Positions 35,864 through 48,029 of a stretch of DNA of 64,000 nucleotides are shown here, piece by piece. The stretch spans positions 9,320,363-9,384,362 of the forward strand of contig NC_064535.1 in NCBI RefSeq assembly GCF_023856365.1, written 5' to 3'. The notes beneath the pieces were generated by a model. It saw nothing but the letters and a program-made list of their open reading frames with translations, was not told the origin of the DNA and did not search any database. The stretch's first letter is position 1. Each line of letters opens with the position of its first letter. Origin of the DNA: Brienomyrus brachyistius. Lineage: Eukaryota > Chordata > Actinopteri > Osteoglossiformes > Mormyridae. Made by a program: the position numbers and the translations under genes.

Positions 35864-37738
35864 AGAGCACTAATATTTAGTCAGACTCCTCCCTTGCAGG
35901 GTCTCCCTTACCTTGTGCTTTGTGTCTCCTGAGAGAGGCCCCCAGTTCAGCACAAACCTACACTGGCTAAGTGGAAAAGGGACGCATGGATCGGTTAAAC
36001 ATGACCCCTCAGTTCACACCTTGAAATCCTATCATAACCTCGTAGTCTATATGAGACCAGAAACCCTAACCAGTTTATGCATGTAGCACCCAAAAAAAAA
36101 TCCATTTATCTATGCCTACCTATCTAAACCTTTCTTTTTTCGTTTATTTTATTTAGTAGATTCTTGTGAAGCAAGTAGCATACTGCAAACATGCAGGTAT
36201 CGAGGACACGACTAGGCATTAGTGCAGCTAGCTTGAGCTTCCGATGAGTACGCAGTTACAAATGTAAGTAGCATAGAAGTAAGAACTGCTCGACATCTTC
36301 CCACAAAGCGAGCCCCCTCCAAACGATTCTAATAAAACAAAACACTCCTTCAGCAACAGCTCTGTATCACCCCTCAAACCTCAGATATCCTCACTGTTAT
36401 GTCCATTTTATTCAGTCCCTGCATTTCAGGGAATTCAAGTGGTCAAGTGTGCAGCCGTAATTAACCCCCGTGCCTGCAAAGGGAGACCTTTTCAGGAGTA
36501 TTCATTAACCTTTTTCAGAGAAGGTCGACATGCACCTAACCATTCAGCACGTGACAGGTCTTTCCATTGTGTTCCCTCCTCAGAGGTAATGCATACAGCT
36601 GTAAATGAAATGAGACAATAAACCCGCCGATTCTGCACGTCTGTATGGCTTTTCATTTGCCCTCCTCGGTGATACTTTTCGACATCTATGTTGGTTTGTT
36701 TTGGGTATTCAGATGATTATATTTTTGTCCCTACTGAAGAGAGCCTTTTCATACTTACTGAAATGAGATTCTAAAATATTTTGCCACAATTTTGTGTCTG
36801 TCAAATGAAATCTGGGCCCTACTTGTTTGGTGCATAATACCGAATATGCCTCCGGTTAGAGCCTTTAAATAATTAAAATTAACTTGTATAATGTCACTCC
36901 ACCACCTTTCAATCTGGCAGGTTTGCTTTATGCGCGATGACAATACTGGTGCACGATTAAATATTTTTCTTGAGAGAGAGTAAAGCAGGCAACCTTTTTG
37001 GAATGGTTATAGGTGGGGAAAAAAAAACTCCCAATATCTTGGCAGTTTTGCTTAATGAATTCCTTTTTTACTTCAAAGCATTTTGTGTTTTGTTGTTCGG
37101 GATCACAGAGGGGTATTTGTACCTATAGTAGTGTCTTTTTTTTTCTTTTACCTTTAATCGTGTATTCATTTATATTTACTATATTTGCAAAATAGATTTA
37201 CTACGTCTTACAGGAAGTGCAATGTCACTGGTGGGCAATGTGTAAATGGGGACTACAACGATAACAGCAAATAAAATAGACCTGTTTTATGAAGACCTAT
37301 CATTTTTATTTACTTAGCTTATTGTAACCATGGATACCTCAGCTGAAACGAGTCCCCTTATACAGATTTCTGTGCAGTAAAAGAATACTCACAGCTCTGG
37401 AGGGTGTGACAGATGGAATCAGTCCCTGACAGGAAATAGCAAACTCACAGATTTGGGTCAAAAGACTTTTTTTCTGGTCAATTCCCGGACCTCCCTCGCG
37501 AATGACTGCTTCAGAAATATGAACTTCACTTTGAATTTGGATGTAATGTCTGTACTCTACGCTTTAGCTGGGTCATCTTAATGGGTCACAGGTCACCATG
37601 GTTGTCCTGTCACTTTCATAGCAGAGTTCAAATGATCATGTGACATCTTTGGATATTATGACACGTCGGATTATTTTGGTTTAGTTCAGTTTATTAATTC
37701 TGCATAGTTGTTGACCAGTAAAAACGTAAATGAGTATA
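35864..37738. other. Non-coding intronic stretch
   Basis: No gene recognised. A diverged repeat may lie at about 36130-36290 (words like CAAGTAGCATACTGCAAACA). I could not define its ends. Confidence 0.35.
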
Positions 37739-38092
37739 CAGTCATGCGTCACCCACCCCACATAATGACGTTTTGGTTAACGATGGACCGCATAAGTGAC
37801 GGCGGTCCCGTAGTATTATACGGCAATGAAGCTGGGAAGCTGTCGTAACATCGTACTGCAAAGCGTTAGTCACGTATTCGGTGAGATTCTAGAGTAAACA
37901 AATCTACTGCGCTACACGTTCTATAAAAATATAGCACTTTCAATTATGTATAATGCGTAACATTTGATAATGATAACAGATAACTATGTTTTTGATTTAA
38001 ATATTCACTATACAACGATGAAATTGCCTAATAACGCATTTCTCAGAATGTATCCCTGTCGATAAGCGATGCAAGAGTATACTGCTATGTCA
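37739..38092. mobile_element. Tigger/pogo-like non-autonomous DNA transposon
   Basis: The left end reads ACAGTCATGCGTCACCCACC, then AATGACGTTTTGGTTAACGA and CCGCATAAGTGACGGCGG. The right end, reverse complemented, reads CAGTATACTCTTGCATCGC, then TTATCGACAGGGATACATTC and TGAGAAATGCGTTATTAGGC. These long CG-containing ends with CAGT at both termini match the style of Tigger-type elements, which insert at TA. No transposase is encoded. Length is about 350 bp. Confidence 0.6.
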
Positions 38093-41000
38093 ATAGAAAT
38101 GTCTCTAATGCATTCGGCTCTGTTTCACTTGTAGTAGATTTAAATACTACATTTAAATACTACTACATTCAATACATTATTACATAGAATTGTTTTGCCT
38201 TTCTGTTTTTTTAAGGGACCATATCACTGTAAGTAAGTAATGCACTGTCAGTTATAATTGTATGGAAGTTGGTTATTTAGCCAGCAGAATGTTCCCCAGT
38301 CCAGGTTTTCCCAGCCCATCGCTTCAGCTGAGCTCTTAATTTGCCTTGTTTGACCTGTTGATTGAATACTTACATTTAAAAAAAATATATATTGATTTTA
38401 ATTAAAATCACATTAAACTGAATGTGTTAATGGAACATTAACTTTGTTCAGAATAATTGTAAGATGAAGTATTTCTAAATATCTGGTTTTTACCATTAAT
38501 ATTGTCGGTAATATATTATTCATAACATTTATAATTAATTTCTGGTCAATTATTAATAATGAAATAATTTGTAGCCTTTAATCAATTCTGTAAAGGACCA
38601 AAAACTGATATATTAGCAAATACATTTTGTTACAAATTATCAGATAAAAGGAATGCACTTTATCAACACAAATACATGTTTTTCTAATGTGCAATTAAAA
38701 TTTACGGGAAAGAAATGCGTTATATCACGTGATCTAAATTATGTGACGTATTCAATTAATATTTCAATCAGACCTAATTAATTTAAAGCAAAAGCCAGCA
38801 TACATAGCGGGCTGTGAGCCGCAAATGGTAGCCCAGCACATGCTATTATTCAGAGTGACATATACAGCCGGCGCTATTATGCCTTATCCATTATTATACT
38901 GCAGTGTTATATTTTATCCATATGCAGAGCTAGCAGTACTATTGAATCCTTGTCATTTGTTGTGCTTAGACCAGCAGGAAGTGTGCTGGAGATTACACAG
39001 AGGACCCGCCCTATTGAAGTAAAATGGGGTAGCCAAGGTGTCCAGTGGAATAAACTGCATAAAGCGGCGATGAAATTGCAGGTGTATGATTTACTCTTTA
39101 ACAGCAAATGACAGGACAGCCAGTCATGGGTCGGATTGGTCGGAATAAACACCAGTCTGTTCCGCAACCCTTCACTGGCCGACGGATGTTGCCTTTTTTT
39201 CTCGTTTTGATCCAACACGTGCTTCAGTACGCAACAGCCTTTGAAAAGCAATGGACTCTTAAAGGTGTCAGGAGATTGTTCCCCGAATTGTAACAAATAG
39301 TAAAGAAAATGTGTCTGCGTTCCTCTGGGGATTTTTGCAAAAAATCAGTTTGTTACATTCAACTGATTTATCGATTGAAGAGTCGCTTCTGACAGCAGTC
39401 ACAGATGGATAGGAACGTCTGAAGTATCTTTTATTCCTCTTCAAATGAAATCCCTTTCCCTTCCTTAAAAAGTATTTTAAAGAATTACTGTAAGGAAAAA
39501 TGACGATGATTCTCTTGAAACCTGTTAGTGCGTTTTTAAAGTTTGCTATAAACTATATTGTATTACGGCGTACATCTAAAACATGGGATGGTATTCAATG
39601 GGGGTCCGCAGAGCAATTTCTGGGCATCTGCAAAAAACATAATCAGTTATTAGTCGCTGGGGGTCCTTTGGCTGGATTATCGGCAGTTTGACCAACCCAG
39701 GTTTAACGAAGGCTGAATCACTGACTGTTGAAATTTTTAGAATTTCAAAGCTGTGTAGATGAAAGCGACACGTGTCCTGATACAATATCGTTACTTTAGG
39801 CAACTGTCTGTTTAGATAATACCAGACTTTGTGTATAGCCTCAGTTTTGATGTTAAACAGGAGCGATACATTCAAGGGAAACCATGTTGCATATTGATGA
39901 GGATACCTGTTACGTTGTTTCCAATTCGTAGGAAATTTGCCACCATAGTAACCGTGAACCAGGAAATCTTATTATTCTACATGTCCCCAAACAAGGCTCC
40001 GTTAACTGAAGGTGACAAGCCTCACCAGTGACGTAGCTATACAATGCCTGTACCACCTTTTATCTACTATCACAGTTTAATGGGGTTTTCCTTCAAGTGG
40101 ATCATTGGCCCAGAGTAAATTGGATGAGGTGGTTTATAAGAGGTAATAAATGACCTACACCTGACAGCTGAGCCACGTTTCCTGTCCCTAGAGTTCCAAG
40201 GCTGGAGTATTTATAAGGCTTCTTCATCACCACTGTTGGAAAAAGTAATCCTGCGCTCTGGGGGTAAATTCTAAGCTAAAGCTTAATTTATGGAGAGTGT
40301 AATGTGGTTTTGCTAGCTCCATGGTTTATGGCACCAAAACCTTATAAACATAATTAAACCTCATCTCAGTTGTATCCTTGGCACTTGTCAGCATTTTGAG
40401 AGCACTGGAAGTTTAATTATTGGGACAGTTTTCTCCTATCTGCTTCCTGCATTTCTAGTTCTCGGTTGTGGATGCTGTGTCAGGTCTGTAAGATTATAAG
40501 ATCCTTCTACTCTGTTTCTAGTTTTGGAAGAGCTTTTGTCCATTTTATTGGAATATACGCAGAACCTTTGATTAGCAGCGTATTCAGTCATCTTTCAAAC
40601 ACAACCATTTAATAGCATAGTATTTTCTGCATTATTCAGTGTATGAAATGTTTGTGGGTTACATTGTGTAATATTGTATAATATTGTATAATAAATAATA
40701 TTAGTAGCAAATAGGCTCACTGAATAATGGCATCATTAAGGATTTATTTCTCTTTTTTTTTCCTGTGGCTTGCTTAGATATTGCTAAGGAATTGCAGTAA
40801 ACACAATTGCTGACTGTCGGTAATGAAATCTCATTACGTTTGCCGGGGCAAGATGGAGAACGACATCAAAAAATTAATTGTCTGCTCACAGTAGTTTGGA
40901 CAGGAGCTGGGTGAGGCGCGGTAAATGAATCACCCTGGGCAACAGCTTTATGCCCCCAGAGAGAAGGGAGTGGTTAGATTTAATAAGAGGATAGAATGAG

Positions 41001-42919
41001 GATTTTTCTTGCATCAACAGCCCCCATAGCCACACACACACACACATACACAATCAGCACGGATCAGTGTATGTACCACTGCCAAATAGTGTAACCCCTT
41101 TGGACCCTAATAAAATTATGTTAACTACATCTATTTGATATTCTTATATGAATATGATAATAAATATATTCTGCTCATGAAATGCATTTACTAATTTGTA
41201 GCGGTGCCATTCATTAAAATGTAACGAATGGCAATAATACAAATACAATATTTAATCAAATTACAAGATTTACATTCAAGATTCAAGGCTGGAGTCGGGA
41301 TATTGCACTCGGATGCTCGATATAGTGGGATTGCAATGGGCATGAGTATTACATAAGTCTGAGCACATAATGCAAGACTGATAAAGTACTCGACAAAATG
41401 AGTAGTACTAGGCAACAAAGTACTGACTGAGGACAATGTATTGGGCAGAGTAAAGCATACTAGGTAAAGTGCATGACACAAAGTACTGCACAAAGAAAGC
41501 ACAGTGCAGGTGTGAGCAGTGTTGCACCAATGGACAGATCGAGCATTAAAAACATATCGTACAGCAGCACTGTAGCAAGTACCGTTGTGGAAACTGACCA
41601 GCTCTTACACTTACTTGGACCTGCTACTTGTTGCTCATTGTAAGTTTAACATAGCAGCACTTGTCTACTTGACGGCTGTATGCTTTTGATGGATCTACCT
41701 TAGTTCGCCACTTTTGAGAAAAACATCAGCTAAATCAGTTGAGGTGGATGTAGCTGGAGGGGGTAGAAGCTGGTGATGGTAGGTAGGTGGAGTTGTAGAT
41801 GTCAGGTTGGCATTAGCTCAGTTACTCAGTTTTTCATGGTCCAGCAGGCGTCCATGGTGCCGTATGCTTTTTCAGGCAGCAGTGGAACGAAGAGACCATG
41901 TCTGGGTGAGTTGGGTCTGTGATGGCACCCGCGTTGGAATAACAAGTTACGGTTATCGCTGTTTTGCATGTGGCTTTTTCTGCCGAATGGGGATGTACAT
42001 TCTGAAGTGAGCCGTTGATGAGAGCAGGTCGCAGAGTAATTTGCAGGTGCCACGCTTTCTAATTTTGTGGGTTATTTGCAAAAGACGGCTGTGTTAATGA
42101 ATACAGATGCGGCGCGTTATTCTGAAAATCGCCGCCGTAGCTAGAGATTTCCTGTTTCTGTGTCGTCCAACCAGCTACAACTACAGCAGGCGCTGAAACG
42201 CGGAGCACTGCTTCGTCACGATGAATCCTTGTTCATTAATTCTATAGGAAGATAGGCGAGTGAATTCTTACTTGCTAATTCCTTAAGCAAGACGGATTAT
42301 AAATGAATGTCTCGGAATTAAAGATTCCCTATGGTGCATCAGTCTTTCTCTTAGTCATTAAAGTGTAATTTACATTGAATGAGGTGTAAAGTCGGTTACT
42401 ATTTTATAAAAACATGTATATTAGATATGTAATACAATATGAATGAGTAACTTTAAAGACTGTCGGTGTTTGCCCACAGGAACAAACAAAATTTAATTTA
42501 TTGACAGCGTTTCATTAAATAAGGTATTGCTGTCATATTGACTATTGACACTTCTTAAAGCTACGTGGGAAAAAACTGTTGAACAGTTTTATAGCACTGG
42601 TCTAATTTAGTTACAAGAGTGACGCCTCATCCCTGCTGTGTTTACTAGCTACGCACACAACCCTAACCAATTTCCTTTTATATCGAGATATTACTTTTGT
42701 AAGAGTCCTAAATGGTACACGATAAAGTGGGGAAAAGTTACGCCGATTCCAAAATGCAACATAATTGGTCCCCCAATCCAACGAATCCAATGTGATTGGC
42801 TTTCTTGAAGCCCAACATCTCTAGAGACACCCATGGTCTTAAGTTTAATCTAGGTTTGTTCATTAGGCTACCGAAAGATTGTCGCTATACATAAGGATAG
42901 GAACCTGGATTGTCCTGTA
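38093..42919. other. AT-rich intronic stretch
   Basis: No gene recognised. (CA)n at 41032-41050. At 41280-41520 a loose series of AAGTACT/GCAC words gives a low-complexity impression. About 40850-41000 is GC-richer and repeat-free and could be regulatory. Confidence 0.35.
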
Positions 42920-43890
42920 AAGTAGCGATGATATTATGTCCCATTTTTTTTCTGCTCCAATCCCGATAGCAATAATACAATTTTGAGTATCTGCTAATAC
43001 TGATACCAATCTGATATTTTCCCCCTTTATCACCTACCAAGCATTAAATATTTGCATCAGTACACTTCCGTTAACATGGCATCAATTAACTTCTGCATTT
43101 AGTGTTGTAGTGAATTTTTTTGAGTATGCAAAGAATAGGAAAATATATAATGGTCATGTTGCTCAAACAAAAGTTTTGGCACTACAGTACAAGAAGTACT
43201 GTACTCATCCACAGTCAGCATGAGTCACACAAGGCTGCTTTTGTTTGATTCAGCAACTTCCACGAAAATGAACAGAAATATTTCTTAAAGTGCAAATTGT
43301 GTTTTCTGTTCCTAAATTAAATATAATAAAGAAATCAATTATAAAAATATCACCATATACCCCAACTAATCATTTCTAGTCAAAAAGTAAACATAATTCT
43401 CCAGTACAAAATATACAACGGACCACAGATAAAACTTTCAAATAATAATTTACCAAATCTTAGAAAGATTACAAGTACCTCATACTCCCGTTAACTTCGC
43501 AAAGAAATATCACCGCTAATCAGCTCTTTTTTTCGTTACATAATCTTCTGTTTACACATAAGGGGTAAAATCATGGTGATGAAATCAGCACTCTGTTGTT
43601 TTTCATTCTTTCTTGTCTTCCTTCAGCGTAAAATATTTCCACACAGCCGACACGACGACTCCCGGCGTACATGCGTTGCTGAGCACCCATCCATTATGTC
43701 ACCCTCACTCCTGTTTTCGGTACATCGCACTAAGGCTACAAGCATTTTTGCGATGTTTCAGGCTAGACCTACCTGTGTTGGAAAATCAGATCGGTTTCTT
43801 ACTCCCCTGACTCCTGATATCCAATCCGGCATTTTTTGCCGATACCATCCCAATACTGATAGTAGATATCAGATTATTGCCATCTTTGGT
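42920..43890. repeat. Possible decayed DNA transposon bounded by CCAATACTGATA-type words
   Basis: The left part has CCAATCCCGATAGC and AATACTGATACCAATCTGAT (42958-43016). The right part has TGATATCCAATCCGGC and GATACCATCCCAATACTGAT (43813-43860). These repeated CCGATAC/CCAAT words resemble the ends of a teleost repeat family I know only by its texture. No transposase is recognisable in the roughly 0.8 kb between. Confidence 0.3.
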
Positions 43891-44124
43891 ATAAAAGTAA
43901 TAACCTTGCCTGGGACGTCTGCTTTCAGCTCGCATCCATGGATAAATGCCGTGACCTCAGTGCAATGGAAGCTGCCTAAAATGCACCACCTAATCTCTCA
44001 CTCCACTACAAACCTCACCATGACATTAACTGACTAACCGTTCAGATGTAGTTATTGCATATTGTAGATGGTCAATTTTATAATTAACAGTCATCTTTAT
44101 GGGAAGGAACTGTGGGATGCAGTT

Positions 44125-44262
44125 AGCTCTATGACTGTAGGTCAACAAGTAGCACATTTTGCTAGCAGTGTGAAGGTTGTGGGTTCCAATCCCAAGGGAT
44201 GCACACAAATTGTAACTTCTCTCTAATATAAGTTGCTCTGAATAAAAGTGTAAAAAATAAAA
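44125..44262 (+). repeat. tRNA-derived SINE (family A), plus strand, shortened
   Basis: B box GGTTCCAATCC at 44182-44192 preceded by an A-box-like TAGCACATTTTGC region, then a tail GTTGCTCTGAATAAAAGTGT and an A-rich end. The middle body present in the copy at 45440 is missing. Confidence 0.65.
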
Positions 44263-45439
44263 TAAAAATCACAATTCCTTTTTATGAGTTAATGAATTGG
44301 TTCACTGGAATGACTTACAATTATGTTTTTAACAGTCAGCATCATCTACTAATATATTGCCCCAGCTATTAAATAGTTTAAGATAATCATGCAGAGATAA
44401 TGGCCTTGCTTTTCAAAAATTTCTCACTGCGTATTCTTTTAAACTGTCTGTGTTTATTTAGTGCTGCCACAAAGCTTTGGGAAAATATGCCCCTTAGTTC
44501 GTTAATGTCATGTCAAACAAATCCACTATGGGAAGCCCTTGCAATGCAGCGAGGAAGAAAATGCAATACAGGGATGTAAGCAAAGCCTTCTGCTTGTCGG
44601 CACGCTTGAAATACTGAGAAACGGGCAGCGATATCTTCCAGAATGACAAGAAGGAAGTGGAGATTGCGTCCGTGGGAGAAAGTAACACAGTACCCACCGA
44701 GACCCCATGTTAGTCCCCATGTGGCGAAACGTCAGAAGAAGAGAGATGCTGATTTCTGCCGTAATATACAAATAAACACTGTTCTGTAGCTTCTCTTCTT
44801 AGATTGAAGTCTACATTGCAAAGAATAATTATTGGAATCTCATGTATGTATTTGAGGACCAGGTTAAATGGATGAATGATGGATGAATGGATTTGCCCAC
44901 CAATGGGGAGGCTGTGCCCCAACACCTCCAACATTTCCGTGTTCACCAGCATCTCATGTGTTAGCATTGTGTTTATCTGCAGATTACGCTTCTACTTAAT
45001 TGGACTGACTGAAAACAGCCGACCAGTTTATCTCCAGCACTGTAAAACAAAATGGGAGCATTTAGAACAATCACTGATTTAAGTGTTTGCAGCTTTCGGC
45101 TTTTTTTTCTCGTATCTCTGCAGCAGTGATATGTAGGGCCGGTACTTCCTTCAAACCCTATGAGCTTCATCCAAATTGTTCTTTGCTGGAACTTCCACAA
45201 GGTCATAGTTGACAGAGTAAAAAAAAATTGCGGAGTTAAATGAAATAATTCTGCATACACTTTGGCACGCAGGAAAACACCTGGGGTGCTTGATACATTA
45301 GCAACGCACACTACACACTCAGCGAGTGATGGCATGTAAAGACCTATAGCAGTTAAACCAAAGGGTGGAGTATTTATACACGAGCAAAATGTGTATAGTG
45401 CTGAATATATATATATATTTTTTTTTACAGTCACATTAA
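44263..45439. other. Non-coding intronic stretch
   Basis: No gene recognised. Long open frames at 44494-45434 on the minus strand lack exon context or recognisable domains. A GGATGAATGATGGATGAATG scrap at 44870-44890 is SINE-tail-like. Confidence 0.4.
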
Positions 45440-45652
45440 TTCCTTTGTAGGGTGATGTGTGCTTATGTGGTTTCGGACTCTGTGTTCATGATCAGAAGGT
45501 CGCTGGTTCAAATCCCATGGCTGGCAGATTGATGTCACCATCGGGCCTTTGGCCAAGGCCCTTAACCCCATTTGCTCCAGGGACTGTATGAGCCTGCTTT
45601 CTCAATTGTGTATCGCTTTGGATAAAAGTTCCTGCTAAATAAAATGTAAATT
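45440..45652 (+). repeat. tRNA-derived SINE (family A), plus strand, near complete
   Basis: B box GGTTCAAATCC (45505-45515) matches the RNA polymerase III consensus. The body reads GGCCTTTGGCCAAGGCCC, then TTAACCCCATTTGCTCCAGG, and the tail TTTGGATAAAAGTTCCTGC and TAAATAAAATGTAA. It is the best-preserved family A copy in the window. Confidence 0.8.
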
Positions 45653-45843
45653 GTTCCAATCTTTGGAAAGGGACTCGCTAAAGGTTTGCTAAACAGCCCA
45701 CGCCGGAGTGAGAGAGAGGTTGAATGTATGAAATGTTCTTCATGGAGGATGGAACAAATTGAGTATTAAGGCTGAAATCAAGTCGTATGCAGTCATGGTC
45801 AAACCTAGGCTAATGCGATTTTCACTTGCTGTCCATTTTGCTT

Positions 45844-45988
45844 TATGACCTGGGGTGCGTTTCCCAAACGCTTCCATCGGCGGCTTGCGTGGTTGGACTC
45901 AAGTTGCATTCAGTTGCATGGTTTCAACTATGTAAGTTGCTAGCATAGTTAGCAACTATGCTTTTGGGAAACGCACTCCTGGTCATTA
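45844..45988. mobile_element. Fold-back MITE with GTGCGTTTCCCAAA arms
   Basis: The left arm (ATGACCTGGGGTGCGTTTCC, 45845-45864) is mirrored by the right arm, which reverse complements to AATGACCAGGAGTGCGTTTC. The arms are about 25-28 bases with few mismatches. The centre has a second TAGTTGCTA/TAGCAACTA-type inversion. The whole segment can fold into a hairpin. It has no coding capacity. Confidence 0.75.
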
Positions 45989-47251
45989 CAGAATGGAATT
46001 TGGTCGCTGAATAAGCAGTGGTTATAATGCACATAGTCCTCTATATACATATTTATGCTTGCATGTCAAAATAAAAACAAAAACAAACAAACACGGTTTT
46101 TAAAACATAAACAGTCATTGTGTAGGCTATTGCTTGCTGGTGACCATAGTGGTAACACATCAGCATGACATGCAACAATAAATCGAATGCAGTAACAGGA
46201 TAATATGTTAATTTGGTTACATTCTGTGCTTATAAATGCCTACCACTTGCCTTTAACACCACTCTCTGCTGGGGGTCAGCACTTTCTAGTAAAGTTAATC
46301 CACTAGGGTTGTATACACTGCTGTCATTTTCTGCCCTGTTTTGCGAGTCCTATAAAGTGAAATGCTCTCAGGTTTTAACACTGTGTCTGGCCTGTATATA
46401 GGTGAGACCACAGGGGCTGATTTAAGGGTGGTCCTGGTGACGTGCGTGATGTCTGGGGGGGGGGGGGGGGGGGGGGCTGGCTGTATTTCACCTGTCATGA
46501 CCACTGAAAATGGCACGGTTATAAGCGCCTGTCAGGCATGTGAAAAATTGCGTTGTTGCTGGGCGATAATGCGGCCTGAAAGAGGTTATTTACAGCAGCA
46601 GCTGGACAAAACCTGGGTTCGTTCCAGTTTCCTGCGATGCAACTCAAGAAGAAGCAGACTGACTCGTGCGATTACTGCAGCGACGAACCATACTTGTAGC
46701 TACCATGGAGGTGGTGCCAAGTTCTTCACAGAGATACAGTGTGCAGCCTTGACAATGCTTGCTGTGATGAATGACACCCCCCCCCCCCCAACTCCTGAGT
46801 TTTGGAAAAGGAAGCCGCCTGCGTTTCTATTGGCTGTATTGATGCCCTGAAAGCTGACACCCTTGAAGGTACAAAATGGGTAGGCTGTGGAAGAGAAGCT
46901 CGCATGTTAACTGCACCCTACTAATGCCCATTGAGGTTCGTCCTCACCCCTGCTGAGCAGTAGAATTCACTTCCTGGTCAGCTGACTGGATTTAAAGTAA
47001 AAGGTCAAAAAATGTTGGCTGTCCCACCTTATTCATAGTTGGGGTCGATGCTTTGTGTGAGGCTGCCGGTGGTGGAACTGCAGGAACAGGAGTCCAAGTA
47101 ATCATTGCTTTTGCTCACTTTTTGTGCTTTAAGTATTTTAAATCAGGGTAGCTACATTGGCCATTTGCTGTGTCACACCGAGTCTCAATTCAAATACAAG
47201 ACAACGACAGCAGTTTCATACACCGAGACAATTGCTGTTTTATATTTACTA
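45989..47251. other. Intronic stretch with poly-G and poly-C runs
   Basis: No gene recognised. A 22-base G run (46455-46476) and a C run at 46778-46789 lie within a GC-richer patch. The 162-codon open frame spanning them is glycine/proline-rich only because of these runs. Confidence 0.45.
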
Positions 47252-47592
47252 TGGTGGTGCGGTGGTTAGTACTGTTGCCTCACACCTCTGGGACCCGGGT
47301 TCAAGTCTCCGCCTGGGTCACATGTGTGTGGAGTTCACATGTTCTCCCCATGTCGTCGTGGGGTTTCCTCCGGGTACTCCGGTTTCCCCCCACAGTCCAA
47401 AAACATGCTGAGGCTAATTGGAGTTGCTAAAATTCTCGTAGGTGTGCATGTGTGAGTGAATGGTGTGTGAGTGTGCCCTGTGATGGGCTGGCCCCCCATC
47501 CTGGGTTGTTCCCTGCCCCATTGCTTCCGGGATAGGCTCCGGACCCCCACAACCCAATTGGATAAGCGGTTTGGAAAATGGATGGATGGATG
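47252..47592 (+). repeat. Family B SINE, plus strand, near complete
   Basis: A tRNA-like head with A box (TGGTTAGTACTG) and B box (GGTTCAAGTCTCC) is followed by CATGTTCTCCCCATGTCGTC, CTCCGGGTACTCCGG and a tail ending TTTGGAAAATGGATGGATGG. Its sequence is nearly identical to the copy at 51376-51718, so both are young relative to the others. The A and B boxes make it a potential RNA polymerase III transcription unit. Confidence 0.85.
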
Positions 47593-47597
47593 TTTTG

Positions 47598-47893
47598 GGG
47601 CAGCGTGGTAGCACAGTGGATAACACTGTAGCCTCACTCCTCAAGCGCTGTAGGTTGCATTTCTGCCCTCGGCTTCACGTGGAGTTTGAATATTGTCCAG
47701 TGTCTGTATGGGTTTCAACCAAGTTCTCTGATTTCCTTCTACAGGTCAAAATCTTGCTGCTAGGTGAATCGGTATCTCTAAATTGCCCATAGTGTGTGAT
47801 TTATATTTGTTTTGCAATGGACTGGCATCCTGTCCAAGGTGTCCCCTGCCTTCTACCCTGCATTTCCTGGGCTGGGCTCCAGGTTCGCCGTGA
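47598..47893 (+). repeat. Older family B SINE copy, head-to-tail with the previous one
   Basis: GGCAGCGTGGTAGCACAGTG, then CCTCAAGCGCTGTAGGTTGC, TGGAGTTTGAATATTG, GACTGGCATCCTGTCC and GGCTGGGCTCCAGG follow the family order. The divergence is much higher than for the adjacent copy, so the two are separate insertions and not a recent tandem duplication. Confidence 0.7.
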
Positions 47894-47904
47894 TCTTCTT
47901 CTGA

Positions 47905-48029
47905 AGTGTTTCCCAAACCCGTCCTCGGGGGCCCACAGACAGTCCATGTTTTTGCTCTGACAGGGAGCTCCGAGGGAGCAGACACATGGACTGACTGTCG
48001 GTCCCTGAGGACCGGATTGGGAAACACTG
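47905..48029. mobile_element. Fold-back MITE with AGTGTTTCCCAA arms
   Basis: The left arm AGTGTTTCCCAAACCCGTCC plus TCGGGGGCCCACAGACAGTC (47905-47949) is matched by the inverted right arm ending GGACCGGATTGGGAAACACT (to 48028). The arms are about 45 bases each with a short loop, so nearly the whole 125-bp element is a hairpin. It has no coding capacity. Confidence 0.8.

Noticed and set aside
35559..35873. Glycine/tryptophan/valine-rich and proline/threonine-rich open frames of 83-103 codons
   Set aside because: They are the 13-bp minisatellite read in different registers; the unit lacks stop codons, so long frames arise automatically.
44973..45434. 153-codon minus-strand open frame
   Set aside because: No domain recognised, AT-rich ends including a TATATA tract, and no splice or promoter context.
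46362..46850. 162-codon open frame, the longest in the window
   Set aside because: It crosses a 22-base G run and a C run that encode only glycine and proline, has no domain and no exon signals. The GC-rich runs explain its openness.
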